From assembly GCF_008330225.1 (NCBI RefSeq), contig NZ_CP042466.1, positions 3,404,001 to 3,468,000 on the forward strand: 64,000 nucleotides of DNA, read 5' to 3'. The DNA is from Geobacter sp. FeAm09 (GTDB taxonomy: Bacteria > Desulfobacterota > Desulfuromonadia > Geobacterales > Pseudopelobacteraceae). Each line of letters begins with the position of its first letter. Within the stretch, counting starts at the first letter, position 1. The notes under the pieces are model-generated. The model saw only the letters and a program-made list of their open reading frames with translations, ran no database searches and had not been told where the DNA came from. The position numbers were made by a program, and so were the translations under genes. This document shows, piece after piece, positions 36,641-45,259 of the stretch.

Positions 36641-37272
36641 TCGACGTTCCGGAGGGCGTAGCGCCGCAGGGCCTTCATCCCGTCGAGATGGAGCTTCTCC
36701 ATGATCCGGGCGTAGTAGGTTTCCACGGTGCGGGTGCTGACGGCAAGGGTCGTGGCGATGTCCACGGTGGCGTCGCCCTGGCTGATCAGGGACAGCACCT
36801 GGCGCTCCCGTTCGCTCAGACATTCGTCCTGCACCCCGGCCGGGTCGGATACCAGCTTCCTTGCCAGACTCTGGGCGGCCCGCGGGCTGATGTGCCGCCG
36901 CCCGTCCAGGACATCCCGGACCGCCCGGATCAGATCGCTCGCCAGGTCCCGCTTGGTAACGTAGCCGTTCACGCCGGCGGCGAACGCCCGCTCGATGCTG
37001 CCCGTGTCCTCGTGCATGGAATAGATCACTACCGCTATGCCCCGCCTTTTCATATCGCCCACCAGGTCGAGGCCGCTCTCGTCCCCCAGGGAGAGATCCA
37101 CCAGGGCGACATCCGCCCGGCACCCGTCGAGCACCTCCAGGGTCCCGGCCCTGTTTTCCGCCTCGCAGCAGACGGCAACCCCCTCCTGCGCAAGCAGCAG
37201 CGCAACCCCCTGGCGCACTGCCGGGTGGTCGTCAACCAGAATGATTCGCGGGTTCGTTTTCTCGTGGCGCAT
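36586..37272 (-). CDS. LuxR/NarL-family response regulator, C-terminus altered by repeat
   Basis: 228 residues from the ATG after GAAGGA. Receiver domain with DDHPAVRQGVALLL and phospho-Asp in ADVALVDLSLGDESG, then a LuxR helix-turn-helix (LSERERQVLSLISQGDATVD, and AVSTRTVETYYARIMEKLHL). It is closely similar to the regulator at 37652-38290. Its partner ends at ...RRHAIQHYQ, but here about 17 extra residues (VAEKSVHGVAGTRGLG) are encoded by the adjoining repeat element. Likely partner is the 7TMR kinase. Confidence 0.88.
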   Translation of the reverse strand: MRHEKTNPRIILVDDHPAVRQGVALLLAQEGVAVCCEAENRAGTLEVLDGCRADVALVDLSLGDESGLDLVGDMKRRGIAVVIYSMHEDTGSIERAFAAGVNGYVTKRDLASDLIRAVRDVLDGRRHISPRAAQSLARKLVSDPAGVQDECLSERERQVLSLISQGDATVDIATTLAVSTRTVETYYARIMEKLHLDGMKALRRYALRNVEQVAEKSVHGVAGTRGLG

Positions 37273-37426
37273 GGGATAATCCTTCGGGGATGCCGGCAGG
37301 GGTGGCGCTGTGTGCCACGCCCGCGGTTTTGGGAGTATCGCCGGCGCGGTCGAACCGGATGATTTTCCGGATAACGATGAGCAGGAACAGCGCCAGCACC
37401 TGAAGGACGATGTATCGTGTCTGCAT
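37232..37426 (-). CDS. Possible small single-span membrane protein, 64 aa
   Basis: A frame between the two response regulators, overlapping the start of one by 41 bases. One hydrophobic helix (YIVLQVLALFLLIVIRKII) is followed by a polar tail. The ribosome binding site is weak. It could be a real small membrane protein or a chance frame. Confidence 0.35.
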   Translation of the reverse strand: MQTRYIVLQVLALFLLIVIRKIIRFDRAGDTPKTAGVAHSATPAGIPEGLSHAPRENEPANHSG

Positions 37427-37651
37427 GAATGATTTTCCCGTTTTCGATGACAAACAGAGCCGAAGCGGCCGGGCCGGCACATCCGTTCAGCCGGGCGCAC
37501 GGCCGCGTATCTCTCACTATAGCCCAAAGGGGTTCACTTGTATGTGGGGGGAATTACGGTTTTTGTGTCGGGGTTTTTACGGACAGAAGCCCGCAACGGG
37601 GGGAAACGGCCGTCACCGGCCGGGAACCGGGGCTCCCGGCCGCCGGACCGG

Positions 37652-38290
37652 TTACTGGTAATGCTGGATGGCGTGGCGCCTCAGGGCCTTCATCCCATCG
37701 AGATCGAGTTTTTCCATGATCCGCGCATAATAGGTCTCCACGGTGCGGACGCTGATGGCAAGGCTTGTGGCGATGTCGGTGCTGGTGTCGCCCAGGCCGA
37801 TCATGGTCATGATCTGGCGTTCCCGTTCGCTGAGCAGGCCTTCCCGGTGGCAGGCCGGGGTGGCAAGCACCCTGTTGGCGAGACTTTGGGCCGCATTGGG
37901 GCTGACGTGGCGCCGCCCGGCAAGCACGTCGCCCACCGCTTCCAGCAGGACGTCCGAGACCTCCCGTTTGGTGACGTAGCCATCGGCTCCGGCAGTGAAT
38001 GCCCGCTCGATGGTCTCGGCGTCCTCGTGCATGGAGTAGATCAGGACCGCGACGCCTCGGGCGTGCAGGTCGCCGACCAGGTCGAGTCCGCTCTCCTCCC
38101 CCAGGGAAAGGTCCACCAGCGCCATGTCCGCGGGGGAGCCGTCGAGCATTTCCAGAGCCTCGGCCCGGCTGCCCGCCTCGCCGCAGACGGCATAATCCTT
38201 CTGGCCGAGAAGCAGCGCCAAACCCTGGCGCACCGCCGGATGATCGTCTATCAGAAAGACCCTGGTGCCGTTTCCCGTTTCGTCAGCCAT
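37652..38290 (-). CDS. LuxR/NarL-family response regulator
   Basis: 212 residues. Receiver with DDHPAVRQGLALLLGQ and phospho-Asp in ADMALVDLSLGEESG, switch Ser/Thr region YSMHED, Lys in TKREVSD, and a C-terminal LuxR helix-turn-helix (LSERERQIMTMIGLGDTSTD then RTVETYYARIMEKLDL). It overlaps the 3' end of the kinase gene by 8 bases, so it is the direct partner of that kinase. The second regulator downstream looks like a tandem duplicate. Confidence 0.92.
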   Translation of the reverse strand: MADETGNGTRVFLIDDHPAVRQGLALLLGQKDYAVCGEAGSRAEALEMLDGSPADMALVDLSLGEESGLDLVGDLHARGVAVLIYSMHEDAETIERAFTAGADGYVTKREVSDVLLEAVGDVLAGRRHVSPNAAQSLANRVLATPACHREGLLSERERQIMTMIGLGDTSTDIATSLAISVRTVETYYARIMEKLDLDGMKALRRHAIQHYQ

Positions 38291-40235
38291 CCTGTGCCCC
38301 CTCTCCTGCGGCGGTTTCGCACGGGACCGTGCAGGTCACCACGGTCCCGCCCCCCACGGCGTCCCCGATGTGCAGGGAACCGCCGATCATCTTGGCGCGA
38401 TGCGACATGATCCCCAGCCCCAGCCCCCCCTTCGACCGGGCCGCCTGGCCCCTGCCGATGCCGTTGTCGCTGACGGCAAGGGTGATGACCCCTCCGTTCA
38501 GGCAGTTGAACGCCACCGTAATCCGGCTGGGCCGGGCATGCTTCACCGCATTGGTGATCGCCTCCTGGGCGATGCGGTACAGGTGGGTGACCTGCTCGTT
38601 GGCGCAGGAGACGCAGGCCCGCTCCTGCCGGAATTCTATGGCGATGCCGGTGGATTCGGCGAAACGCCGCGTCAGTTCTTCCAGGGAAGGGCTCATGCCG
38701 CGCGGGTCATGCTCCACCGGCCAGAGCCCGCGGGAGAGATCGTAGGCATGGTCCACCGATTCCTCCAAGAGGGAAGAGAGTTGCCGCAGTTCCGCCGTAT
38801 CCTCTCCGGCCGCCGCCAGCTTGCGTTCCAGCACCGAACAGCGCAGCCTGGCACCGGTCAACTGCTGGCAGAGCCCGTCGTGCAGATTGTGGCTGATGCT
38901 CCGGCGCTCCTCTTCGCTGATCATGACGATCTTCCGCTCCAGGCGGATCCGCTCGGCCATCTCCTCTTCCAGGGAGCTGTTTTTCCCCTCCAGTTCGCCC
39001 GACAGGCGTTCAACGGCCGAAAAGGCACGGGAAAACCGCAGCGACAGGGCAAATGCCTGAAACAGGATAAAAACGAACATCCCCACCGGTATCAGGAACA
39101 GGGATCTGATCAGGTGGAGATCATAGAGCATGTCGTTGAGCCCCACAAGCCCCAGAATGAGGAACCCGACCAGGATAAAGGTCGCCCCCTCCCGCCTGCT
39201 CAGTTTTGCCCGGGCGAGCATGGCCAGGCTGTAGGGAATGAGCAGGGCGGTGCCGGCGTAGTAGAGCGGTACCAGCTTGCTCAGCGCCAGGGGGGGAAGG
39301 AGCAGGACCCCTGCCGAAAACAGCGCCGCCATGATCTGGGAAAAGCGCAGGCCGAGCACGGAAAACTCCCGGGGGTAGAGGGAGCGGAAAAAGCTGTAGC
39401 CGACCGGCACGGACAGGAAGAAACAGATCAGGTCAACCCTGATGAGAAACGGCGCCGGAATCTCGGGGAAAAAGAGCCGGATGCTCCAGTCCGCCGTATT
39501 TGAGGCCAAAAACGTCCCCGTCCACAACAGGCAGTAGCATCCGAAATAGAGTGGCGCCACGTTCTTGCGGCGGAAAAAATACAGCACCAGATGGTAGACC
39601 CCCATGACCATGAGGCTGCCGATGAAGAATAAGGCCATGGCCCAGCGCCGGATCTGGCCCGCCTCGATTACCGAGGCATCACCGAGGAGGATGGAGGAGG
39701 CGACCCCGCCATCCCGGTAGTGGTAGTTGGACACCTGAAGGACCAGCTCCAGGGGCTCTCCCGTGCTGGGGAAGCGGGCGATGCACACCGAGGGGGCGGG
39801 CACCTCTGTGGCCGCGCCGGTTCCCACGCGGCCGCTTGCGGCGAGCGGCCGGCCGTTGAGCCACAGGCGGTAGGCCGAGGCGACATCGAAGAGGCGCAGG
39901 GCCAGTTCGCGCCTGCCCGGTCCCGCCAGTATCCGCAGGCGCAGGGTGGCGCACCCCGATGCGCCGAGCCTCGCGCCGTTGAGCCGAAAATCGTTCCAGG
40001 TGGCCGGCAGGGTGAGATAGCCGGTTTTTTCCGGGGGGCGGGGGGTGTGAAAATCCTCCGGCGCCAACAGCCGCCCCCAGTAGAACTCCCATTCGCCGTC
40101 AAGGCGCACCGGCACGGTCCAGTCCCGGCTGCGGCCGGCGAGATCCAGCTCCCCCTGCCGGGCAAACGGCTCGGCGGCAAAGGTTGGGGAATGGAGCGCC
40201 GCAACCAGCATGAGAGAGAGCAGGAGCCGCAGCAT
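38283..40235 (-). CDS. 7TMR-DISM sensor histidine kinase, NarX/DesK type
   Basis: 650 residues from the ATG at 40235. Signal peptide (LLLSLMLVAALHSPTFA), a periplasmic beta-rich 7TMR-DISM domain to about 185 (LDGEWEFYWGRLLAPEDF), seven membrane helices to about 410, coiled coil, HisKA_3 with His in EERRSISHNLHDGLCQQL, and an ATPase domain (AQEAITNAVKHARPS, DNGIGRG). Ligand unknown; such sensors often bind carbohydrate-like molecules. The start overlaps the preceding stop as TGATG. Confidence 0.92.
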   Translation of the reverse strand: MLRLLLSLMLVAALHSPTFAAEPFARQGELDLAGRSRDWTVPVRLDGEWEFYWGRLLAPEDFHTPRPPEKTGYLTLPATWNDFRLNGARLGASGCATLRLRILAGPGRRELALRLFDVASAYRLWLNGRPLAASGRVGTGAATEVPAPSVCIARFPSTGEPLELVLQVSNYHYRDGGVASSILLGDASVIEAGQIRRWAMALFFIGSLMVMGVYHLVLYFFRRKNVAPLYFGCYCLLWTGTFLASNTADWSIRLFFPEIPAPFLIRVDLICFFLSVPVGYSFFRSLYPREFSVLGLRFSQIMAALFSAGVLLLPPLALSKLVPLYYAGTALLIPYSLAMLARAKLSRREGATFILVGFLILGLVGLNDMLYDLHLIRSLFLIPVGMFVFILFQAFALSLRFSRAFSAVERLSGELEGKNSSLEEEMAERIRLERKIVMISEEERRSISHNLHDGLCQQLTGARLRCSVLERKLAAAGEDTAELRQLSSLLEESVDHAYDLSRGLWPVEHDPRGMSPSLEELTRRFAESTGIAIEFRQERACVSCANEQVTHLYRIAQEAITNAVKHARPSRITVAFNCLNGGVITLAVSDNGIGRGQAARSKGGLGLGIMSHRAKMIGGSLHIGDAVGGGTVVTCTVPCETAAGEGAQDG

Positions 40236-41113
40236 CAGGGTATTCCGCACTGCCGCAGACAGGCCTCGAACGCCCGGTCCAGCGGGGCTTCGAGACGAAT
40301 CTCCACCCCCTTTTCGTTTTTGAAGGAGAGGCGGGCGCAATGCAGCATCATGCGCTCCGCCGGTGCGCCGCCATAGGTGGCGTCCCCGACGATGGGCAAC
40401 CCCGACGCCTCCAGGTGGACGCGGATCTGGTGGGTGCGCCCGGTCAGGGGGTGCGCCTCTATCAGCGCCCCCCCGGCGGCGGCAGCCGCCACGCGGAATT
40501 CGGTCAGGGCCGGCTTGCCCCCCGCCATGATGCCGTAGCGCGATGTGCCCAGCTTGCCGATGGGGCCGTCCATTGCCCAGGCCTCCTGCCGGGGCTGCCC
40601 GCTCACCAGGGCCAGGTAACGCTTGTCCGCCAGCCCGTCGTGAAAGCGGGCCGAAAGCCAGGCGGCCGCCCGCTTCTGCTTCGGAAACACCATCACCCCC
40701 GAGGTGCCCCGGTCGAGACGGTGGATCACCCGGGCCGGCTCGTTGATCCCCTGCCGGCGGAAGTATTCGGCGACCCAGAATTCCAGGGTCCCCTTAAGCT
40801 GATAGGGGGTGCGCTGGGTATTGGCCCCGGCCGGCTTGTTGACCGCGATCAGGTCGTCGTCCTCGTACAGGAGCGCCTCGGGGGGGAGGACAAGTTCCCG
40901 GAACCGCCCCGGTTCCATCACGCCGACCTCTACCGTATCCCCCTGCCGGACGATGCGCGACGCCACCCGAACCATGGCGCTGTTGACGCTGCACCCGCCC
41001 CGGTCGATGATCCGCCGCGCCTCGGACTTGCTGAGGCCGTCGAACAAGAGCGCCACGGCGTCGTCCAGCCGGCGCCCCCCCTGCTGTTCATCCACTGTTT
41101 TCTTGCATATCAT
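40235..41113 (-). CDS. RluA-family pseudouridine synthase
   Basis: 292 residues from the ATG at 41113. S4 RNA-binding domain (residues 10-75, including LSKSEARRIIDRGGCSVN), then the catalytic core with the active-site Asp in RVIHRLDRGTSGVMVF. LTGRTHQIRVHLEASGLPIVGD and YGG follow. It isomerises uridine in rRNA or tRNA; the exact target cannot be assigned. It is the first gene of the run leading into the 7TMR kinase, by TGATG overlap. Confidence 0.92.
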   Translation of the reverse strand: MICKKTVDEQQGGRRLDDAVALLFDGLSKSEARRIIDRGGCSVNSAMVRVASRIVRQGDTVEVGVMEPGRFRELVLPPEALLYEDDDLIAVNKPAGANTQRTPYQLKGTLEFWVAEYFRRQGINEPARVIHRLDRGTSGVMVFPKQKRAAAWLSARFHDGLADKRYLALVSGQPRQEAWAMDGPIGKLGTSRYGIMAGGKPALTEFRVAAAAAGGALIEAHPLTGRTHQIRVHLEASGLPIVGDATYGGAPAERMMLHCARLSFKNEKGVEIRLEAPLDRAFEACLRQCGIP

Positions 41114-41259
41114 GATCTCGTTACTACCCCGATTCCCTGCTGCAATGCAAATAGTTTCACCCGAAAATTCCAGATGGCGATTATTTGGCCGTTTACGAAT
41201 GAAAACCAATCAAAATTCCCTGTGGAAAAAGGGATACGACTCTGGTACCCTCTGCCGCC

Positions 41260-41850
41260 ATGAGTCTTGAACCGCTTCACGACATCACCCGGCTGCGCGG
41301 CCCCGTACCGCTGGTGCACCTGCTGCTGCGGCACTTCGTCCGCTCCGGCGGCCGGGCCGTCGACGCCACCTGCGGCAACGGCAACGACACGCTTCTGCTG
41401 GCGGAGCTGGTGGGGCCCACCGGCCGGGTCTGGGGCTTCGACATCCAGCAGGAGGCCGTGGACGGCACCGCCCGCAAACTGGCGGCACACGGGCTTGGGG
41501 AGCGGGTGACGCTGGTGGCCGCGGGGCACGAGACCATGGCCGGGCGGCTCGAAGCCGGCCTGAGCGCCGTGGTTTTCAACCTGGGCTACCTGCCGGGGGG
41601 CGACCGCAGCATCATCACCCGCCCGGCAACCACCGCGGCGGCCCTGGAACAGGCCCAAAGCCTCCTGGCCCCGGGCGGCATCGTGGCCCTGACCGTCTAC
41701 CCCGGCCACAAGGGGGGCGACGCCGAGCGGCATATGGTGGAAGAATGGGCGGCGCGCCTCCAGGCGCCCCTGTTCCACGTCTGGCGCATGGGGCAGACCA
41801 ATGCCACGGCCGATGCGCCCTACGTCGTCATCGCCCAGAAGGGGGTGTGA
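41260..41850 (+). CDS. YtqB/MnmM-like class I methyltransferase
   Basis: 196 residues. SAM motif I in RAVDATCGNGNDTLLLAELVG, motif II GRVWGFDIQQEA and NLGYLPGGDRSIITRP match the YtqB family, whose Bacillus member methylates the wobble uridine of some tRNAs (MnmM). HKGGDAERHMVEEW is also family-like. It starts a plus-strand pair with the glycosyltransferase one base after its stop. Confidence 0.87.
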   Translation: MSLEPLHDITRLRGPVPLVHLLLRHFVRSGGRAVDATCGNGNDTLLLAELVGPTGRVWGFDIQQEAVDGTARKLAAHGLGERVTLVAAGHETMAGRLEAGLSAVVFNLGYLPGGDRSIITRPATTAAALEQAQSLLAPGGIVALTVYPGHKGGDAERHMVEEWAARLQAPLFHVWRMGQTNATADAPYVVIAQKGV

Positions 41851-41851
41851 C

Positions 41852-42991
41852 GTGCTGCGGCCCCTGCTCCCCTTCATCGTCATCCTGCCGTCCCTGGCCT
41901 ACAGCCTGATTGCGTTTGCCTGCGCCCGGCGCTTCTTCTCCGTGCCGCCGCCCCGCTCGCCGGAGGCCCCGGCCGTGACCATCCTGAAACCGGTCAAGGG
42001 GATGGACGCCGGCAGTTACGAGAATTTCGCCTCCTTCTGCCGCCAGGAGTACGCAGGCCCGGTGCAGATGCTGTTTGCCGCCGCATCGGCCGACGATCCG
42101 GTCATCCCGGTCATCCGCCGGCTCATGGAGGAGTTCGGCGGCGACCGCATCTCCCTGGTGATCAACCCGGCCCTCCACGGGCCCAACTACAAGGTGTCCA
42201 ACCTGATCAACGCTTTCCCCCAGGCCCGTCACGACATCATCATCGTCTGCGACAGCGACATCCGTGTGCCCCCGGACTACCTGAAAAGCGTAACCGCCCG
42301 TTTCAGCGATCCCCGGGTCGGGCTGGTCACCTCGCTCTACCGCACCTCCAGCGTTCCCACCATCGCCGCGGCCATCGAGGCGACCGGCTTTACCGCCGAG
42401 ATGATCCCCAACGTCCTGGTGGCGCTCCACCTGGAGGGGCTCTCCTTCGCTCTGGGCGCCTCCATGGCCGTACGGCGCGAGGCCCTGGCGTCGATCGGCG
42501 GTTTCGAGGCCCTGGCCGACTATCTGGCCGACGACTACCAACTGGGGAACAAGGTCCACCGCGCCGGGTGGCACATCGCCCTGGACGGCACCTTCGTGGA
42601 AAGCATGCTCAGGGCGGAAGAGCTGCTGCCGGTGCTCGCGCGCCAACTGCGCTGGGCCCGCACCATGCGGGCCAGCAGGCCGGGGGGCTACCTGGCGTCC
42701 GGCATGACCCTCCCCTTTCCCGGGGCGCTCCTGGCGGCATTCGTCGCCCCGTCGTTCCCCCTGGCCCTGGCCGCCATTGCCCTGCTCTACGGCGTGCGCC
42801 TGGCCGTCACCACCGCCTTCAGCCGCTGCTTCGTCCGCGACGGCCTCCTCCCCGCCTGGCTCTGGCTGATCCCGCTCCGGGACATGCTGGCCTTCTTCAC
42901 CTGGGCGCTCTCCTTTCTGGGCAATCGCGTCGAATGGCGCGGCAGCCGCTTTCGCCTCAGGCCGGGCGGCAAGATCGAGGAGTTGGCCTGA
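41852..42991 (+). CDS. HpnI-like/ceramide glucosyltransferase-type glycosyltransferase
   Basis: 379 residues from the GTG one base after the methyltransferase stop. N-terminal membrane anchor (residues 5-25), GT21-type domain with VTILKPVKGMD, VCDSDIRVPPDYL (metal-binding DxD region), DDYQLGNKV (catalytic Asp-Asp) and RQLRWARTMRASRPGGY (the QxxRW motif). Three or so C-terminal membrane helices follow. This is the architecture of HpnI, which adds N-acetylglucosamine to bacteriohopanetetrol, and of ceramide glucosyltransferases. No other hopanoid gene is in the window, so the acceptor lipid is uncertain. Confidence 0.82.
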   Translation: MLRPLLPFIVILPSLAYSLIAFACARRFFSVPPPRSPEAPAVTILKPVKGMDAGSYENFASFCRQEYAGPVQMLFAAASADDPVIPVIRRLMEEFGGDRISLVINPALHGPNYKVSNLINAFPQARHDIIIVCDSDIRVPPDYLKSVTARFSDPRVGLVTSLYRTSSVPTIAAAIEATGFTAEMIPNVLVALHLEGLSFALGASMAVRREALASIGGFEALADYLADDYQLGNKVHRAGWHIALDGTFVESMLRAEELLPVLARQLRWARTMRASRPGGYLASGMTLPFPGALLAAFVAPSFPLALAAIALLYGVRLAVTTAFSRCFVRDGLLPAWLWLIPLRDMLAFFTWALSFLGNRVEWRGSRFRLRPGGKIEELA

Positions 42992-43101
42992 CCACGCCGA
43001 TGTCCCGCCGTACTCATACCCAATGCGGGATAGCCACGCAGCACGGCGAGCAGGCGATTCCCGCAGCCCCCCGTTTGACCGCCGTCTTTGCCGCTGCATG
43101 A

Positions 43102-43118
43102 TTCCCCTGATTGGGGAA
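43102..43118. terminator. Short hairpin after the glycosyltransferase
   Basis: TTCCCC-tgatt-GGGGAA, with only AATTGC following. It lies just upstream of the mla promoter; a weak terminator or regulatory palindrome. Confidence 0.35.
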
Positions 43119-43132
43119 ATTGCATGAAGTGC

Positions 43133-43161
43133 TTGACAAATGGCCGTGTGACCACTATAAA
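43133..43161 (+). promoter_or_regulatory. Strong sigma-70 promoter of the mla operon
   Basis: Consensus TTGACA (43133-43138), a 17-base spacer and TATAAA (43156-43161). This is the best promoter match in the window. Confidence 0.85.
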
Positions 43162-43163
43162 TA

Positions 43164-43181
43164 TGAATGACTGTTCATTCA
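43164..43181. promoter_or_regulatory. TetR-type operator overlapping the mla transcript start
   Basis: Perfect palindrome TGAATGA-CTGT-TCATTCA, beginning two bases after the -10. The half-sites are those of the Bacillus FadR (TetR-family, acyl-CoA-responsive) box. A repressor here would block initiation. No TetR gene is in the window. Confidence 0.7.
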
Positions 43182-43256
43182 ACAATGGTACCTGCTTTAC
43201 AGGTCCCGGCAACAGTCGTATAAAGTACCGTTTATTCATTTCAAAGGATGTGCGGC

Positions 43257-44027
43257 GTGTTCACTCCGGTCCAGGCCTTAGGCCATCTGACAATAACATA
43301 CGTGCGGGACCTGGGGAGGATGGGGTGGTTCATCCTCTACTCCCTCTACATGATCGCCCGCCGGCCGGGACGACCCCGCTACATACTCAAACAGATGCGC
43401 TTCATCGGCACCAAGTCGCTGTTCGTCATCGTGCTGACCGCCGCTTTCACCGGCATGGTTCTGGGCCTGCAAGGCTATTACACCCTGGCCAAATTCGGCT
43501 CCGAGGGGATGCTGGGAACCGCCGTGGCCCTCTCCCTGATCCGCGAACTGGGGCCGGTACTGTCGGCCCTGATGGTGACCGGCCGGGCCGGCAGCGCCAT
43601 TACCGCCGAGATCGGCATCATGCGCATCAGCGAGCAGATCGACGCCATGGAGACCATGGCGCTGGACCCCTTCAAGTACCTGATCACCCCGAAGTTCATC
43701 GCCGCCATGATCTCGCTGCCGCTGTTGTGCGCCCTCTTCGATGTGGTCGGCATCTACGGGGGCTGGCTGGTGGGGGTCAAATTGCTGGGAGTCAATCCCG
43801 GCGCCTATTTCTACGAGATGGAGAAATCGGTGGAGTGGCGCGATATCTCTTCCGGCATCGTCAAATCATTCTCTTTCGGAGTCATCATCGCCTGGATCGG
43901 CTGCTACAAGGGCTATTTCAGCGGCCATGGCGCCGAAGGCGTATCGCGGGCCACAACGGAATCGGTCGTACTGACCTCCGTCATCATCCTGGTGTGGGAC
44001 TATTTCCTGACCTCTATACTCTTATGA
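43257..44027 (+). CDS. mlaE: MlaE-type lipid ABC transporter permease
   Basis: 256 residues from the GTG at 43257; the ATG nine bases earlier has AAAGGA directly against it, while the GTG has the right 8-base spacing. MlaE/YrbE hallmarks are LGPVLSALMVTGRAGSAITAE and MRISEQIDAMETMALDP, with about five membrane helices. It forms the inner-membrane core of the MCE lipid transporter. The stop overlaps mlaF as ATGA. Confidence 0.9.
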   Translation: MFTPVQALGHLTITYVRDLGRMGWFILYSLYMIARRPGRPRYILKQMRFIGTKSLFVIVLTAAFTGMVLGLQGYYTLAKFGSEGMLGTAVALSLIRELGPVLSALMVTGRAGSAITAEIGIMRISEQIDAMETMALDPFKYLITPKFIAAMISLPLLCALFDVVGIYGGWLVGVKLLGVNPGAYFYEMEKSVEWRDISSGIVKSFSFGVIIAWIGCYKGYFSGHGAEGVSRATTESVVLTSVIILVWDYFLTSILL

Positions 44028-44770
44028 TCAAACTGACCGACGTACATAAATCCTTTGGCGCTCAGAAGGTTCTCGACGGCCTCGACCTGGAGATCCCCGC
44101 GGGAATGATCACGGCCATCATCGGCCCCAGCGGCGAGGGGAAGAGCGTCCTGCTCAAGCACATCATCGGTCTCCTGCAGCCGGACAGCGGCACCATCGAG
44201 GTGGACGGCGAGAACATCCAGGGCCTGCGACGCTCCCAGCTGAACCGCATCCGGGAGAAGTTCGGCATGCTGTTCCAGAACGCGGCCCTGTTCGACTCCA
44301 TGAGCGTGTTCGAGAATGTGGCCTTCCCGCTCCAGGAGAAGACGAAACTGTCCGGGGAGGAGATCCGCCGGCGGGTGCTTTCGGCCCTGGAGGACGTGGG
44401 GCTCAAGAACGTGGAAAACAAGTTCCCGGACGAGCTCTCCGGCGGCATGAAGAAACGGGTGGGACTGGCGCGGGCGGTGGTGCTCAATCCCAAGATCATC
44501 CTCTTCGACGAGCCGACCACCGGACTCGATCCGGTCATCAAGCGGGCCATTCATCACCTGATCCGGGAGACCCATGCCAAATTCGGCTTTACGGCGGTGA
44601 TCGTTTCCCACGAGATACCGGAGATTTTCGATATCGCCCAGAACGTGGCCATGCTCTACCAGGGAAAGATCCTCCAGCACGGGACGCCGGACGAGATCCG
44701 GGATTCAACCCACCCGGTCGTCAGCCAATTCATCAGTGGAAGCCTGGACGGCCCCATACATATGGTGTAA
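44024..44770 (+). CDS. mlaF: MlaF-type lipid ABC transporter ATPase
   Basis: 248 residues. Walker A GPSGEGKSVLLKHIIG, Q-loop FGMLFQNAALFDSMSVFENV, signature LSGGMKKRVGLARAVVLNP, Walker B ILFDEPTTGLDP and switch VIVSHEIP. The Gly-Glu-Gly-Lys-Ser P-loop and LSGGMKKR are typical of the MCE subfamily. It powers lipid transport between the membranes. Confidence 0.93.
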   Translation: MIKLTDVHKSFGAQKVLDGLDLEIPAGMITAIIGPSGEGKSVLLKHIIGLLQPDSGTIEVDGENIQGLRRSQLNRIREKFGMLFQNAALFDSMSVFENVAFPLQEKTKLSGEEIRRRVLSALEDVGLKNVENKFPDELSGGMKKRVGLARAVVLNPKIILFDEPTTGLDPVIKRAIHHLIRETHAKFGFTAVIVSHEIPEIFDIAQNVAMLYQGKILQHGTPDEIRDSTHPVVSQFISGSLDGPIHMV

Positions 44771-44794
44771 AACTAGAGTAAGGAAGCAGGAACC

Positions 44795-45244
44795 ATGAAC
44801 ATGGCAAAATTGGAAATGATGGTCGGCGCATTCATGATCATCGGCATACTCTGCCTGGGCTACCTTTCGGTCAAGCTCGGCAAGATGGAGCTGGTTGGGG
44901 GCGACTACTACACGGTTTCGGCCAAATTCGACTCGGTTTCGGGACTGAAGCCGGGGGCGCGGGTGGAGATCGCCGGCGTGGAGATCGGCAAGGTGGACCG
45001 CATTGAACTCGATCCCAAAGGGTGGGATCAGGCCCGGACCTACCTCAAGATCAAAAGCGGCACCAGGATCGGCGACGACGTCATCGCCTCCGTCCGCACC
45101 AGCGGCATCATCGGCGACAAGTTCATCAAGCTCAAGCCGGGCGGCTCCGACCATTTTCTCAAGAACAACGACACGATCCGTGAGACCGAATCCGCCATCG
45201 ACATCGAAGAACTGGTCAGTAAATTCATCCACGGCAAGGTCTGA
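44795..45244 (+). CDS. mlaD: MlaD-type MCE domain protein
   Basis: 149 residues. One N-terminal membrane helix (MMVGAFMIIGILCLGYLSVK), then an MCE domain (AKFDSVSGLKPGARVEIAGV and TSGIIGDKFIKLKPGG). It is shorter than E. coli MlaD (183) and ends soon after the MCE domain. The expected product is a hexameric ring anchored in the inner membrane that channels lipid. Confidence 0.9.
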   Translation: MNMAKLEMMVGAFMIIGILCLGYLSVKLGKMELVGGDYYTVSAKFDSVSGLKPGARVEIAGVEIGKVDRIELDPKGWDQARTYLKIKSGTRIGDDVIASVRTSGIIGDKFIKLKPGGSDHFLKNNDTIRETESAIDIEELVSKFIHGKV

Positions 45245-45259
45245 CCCAGGGGAAGCGCC

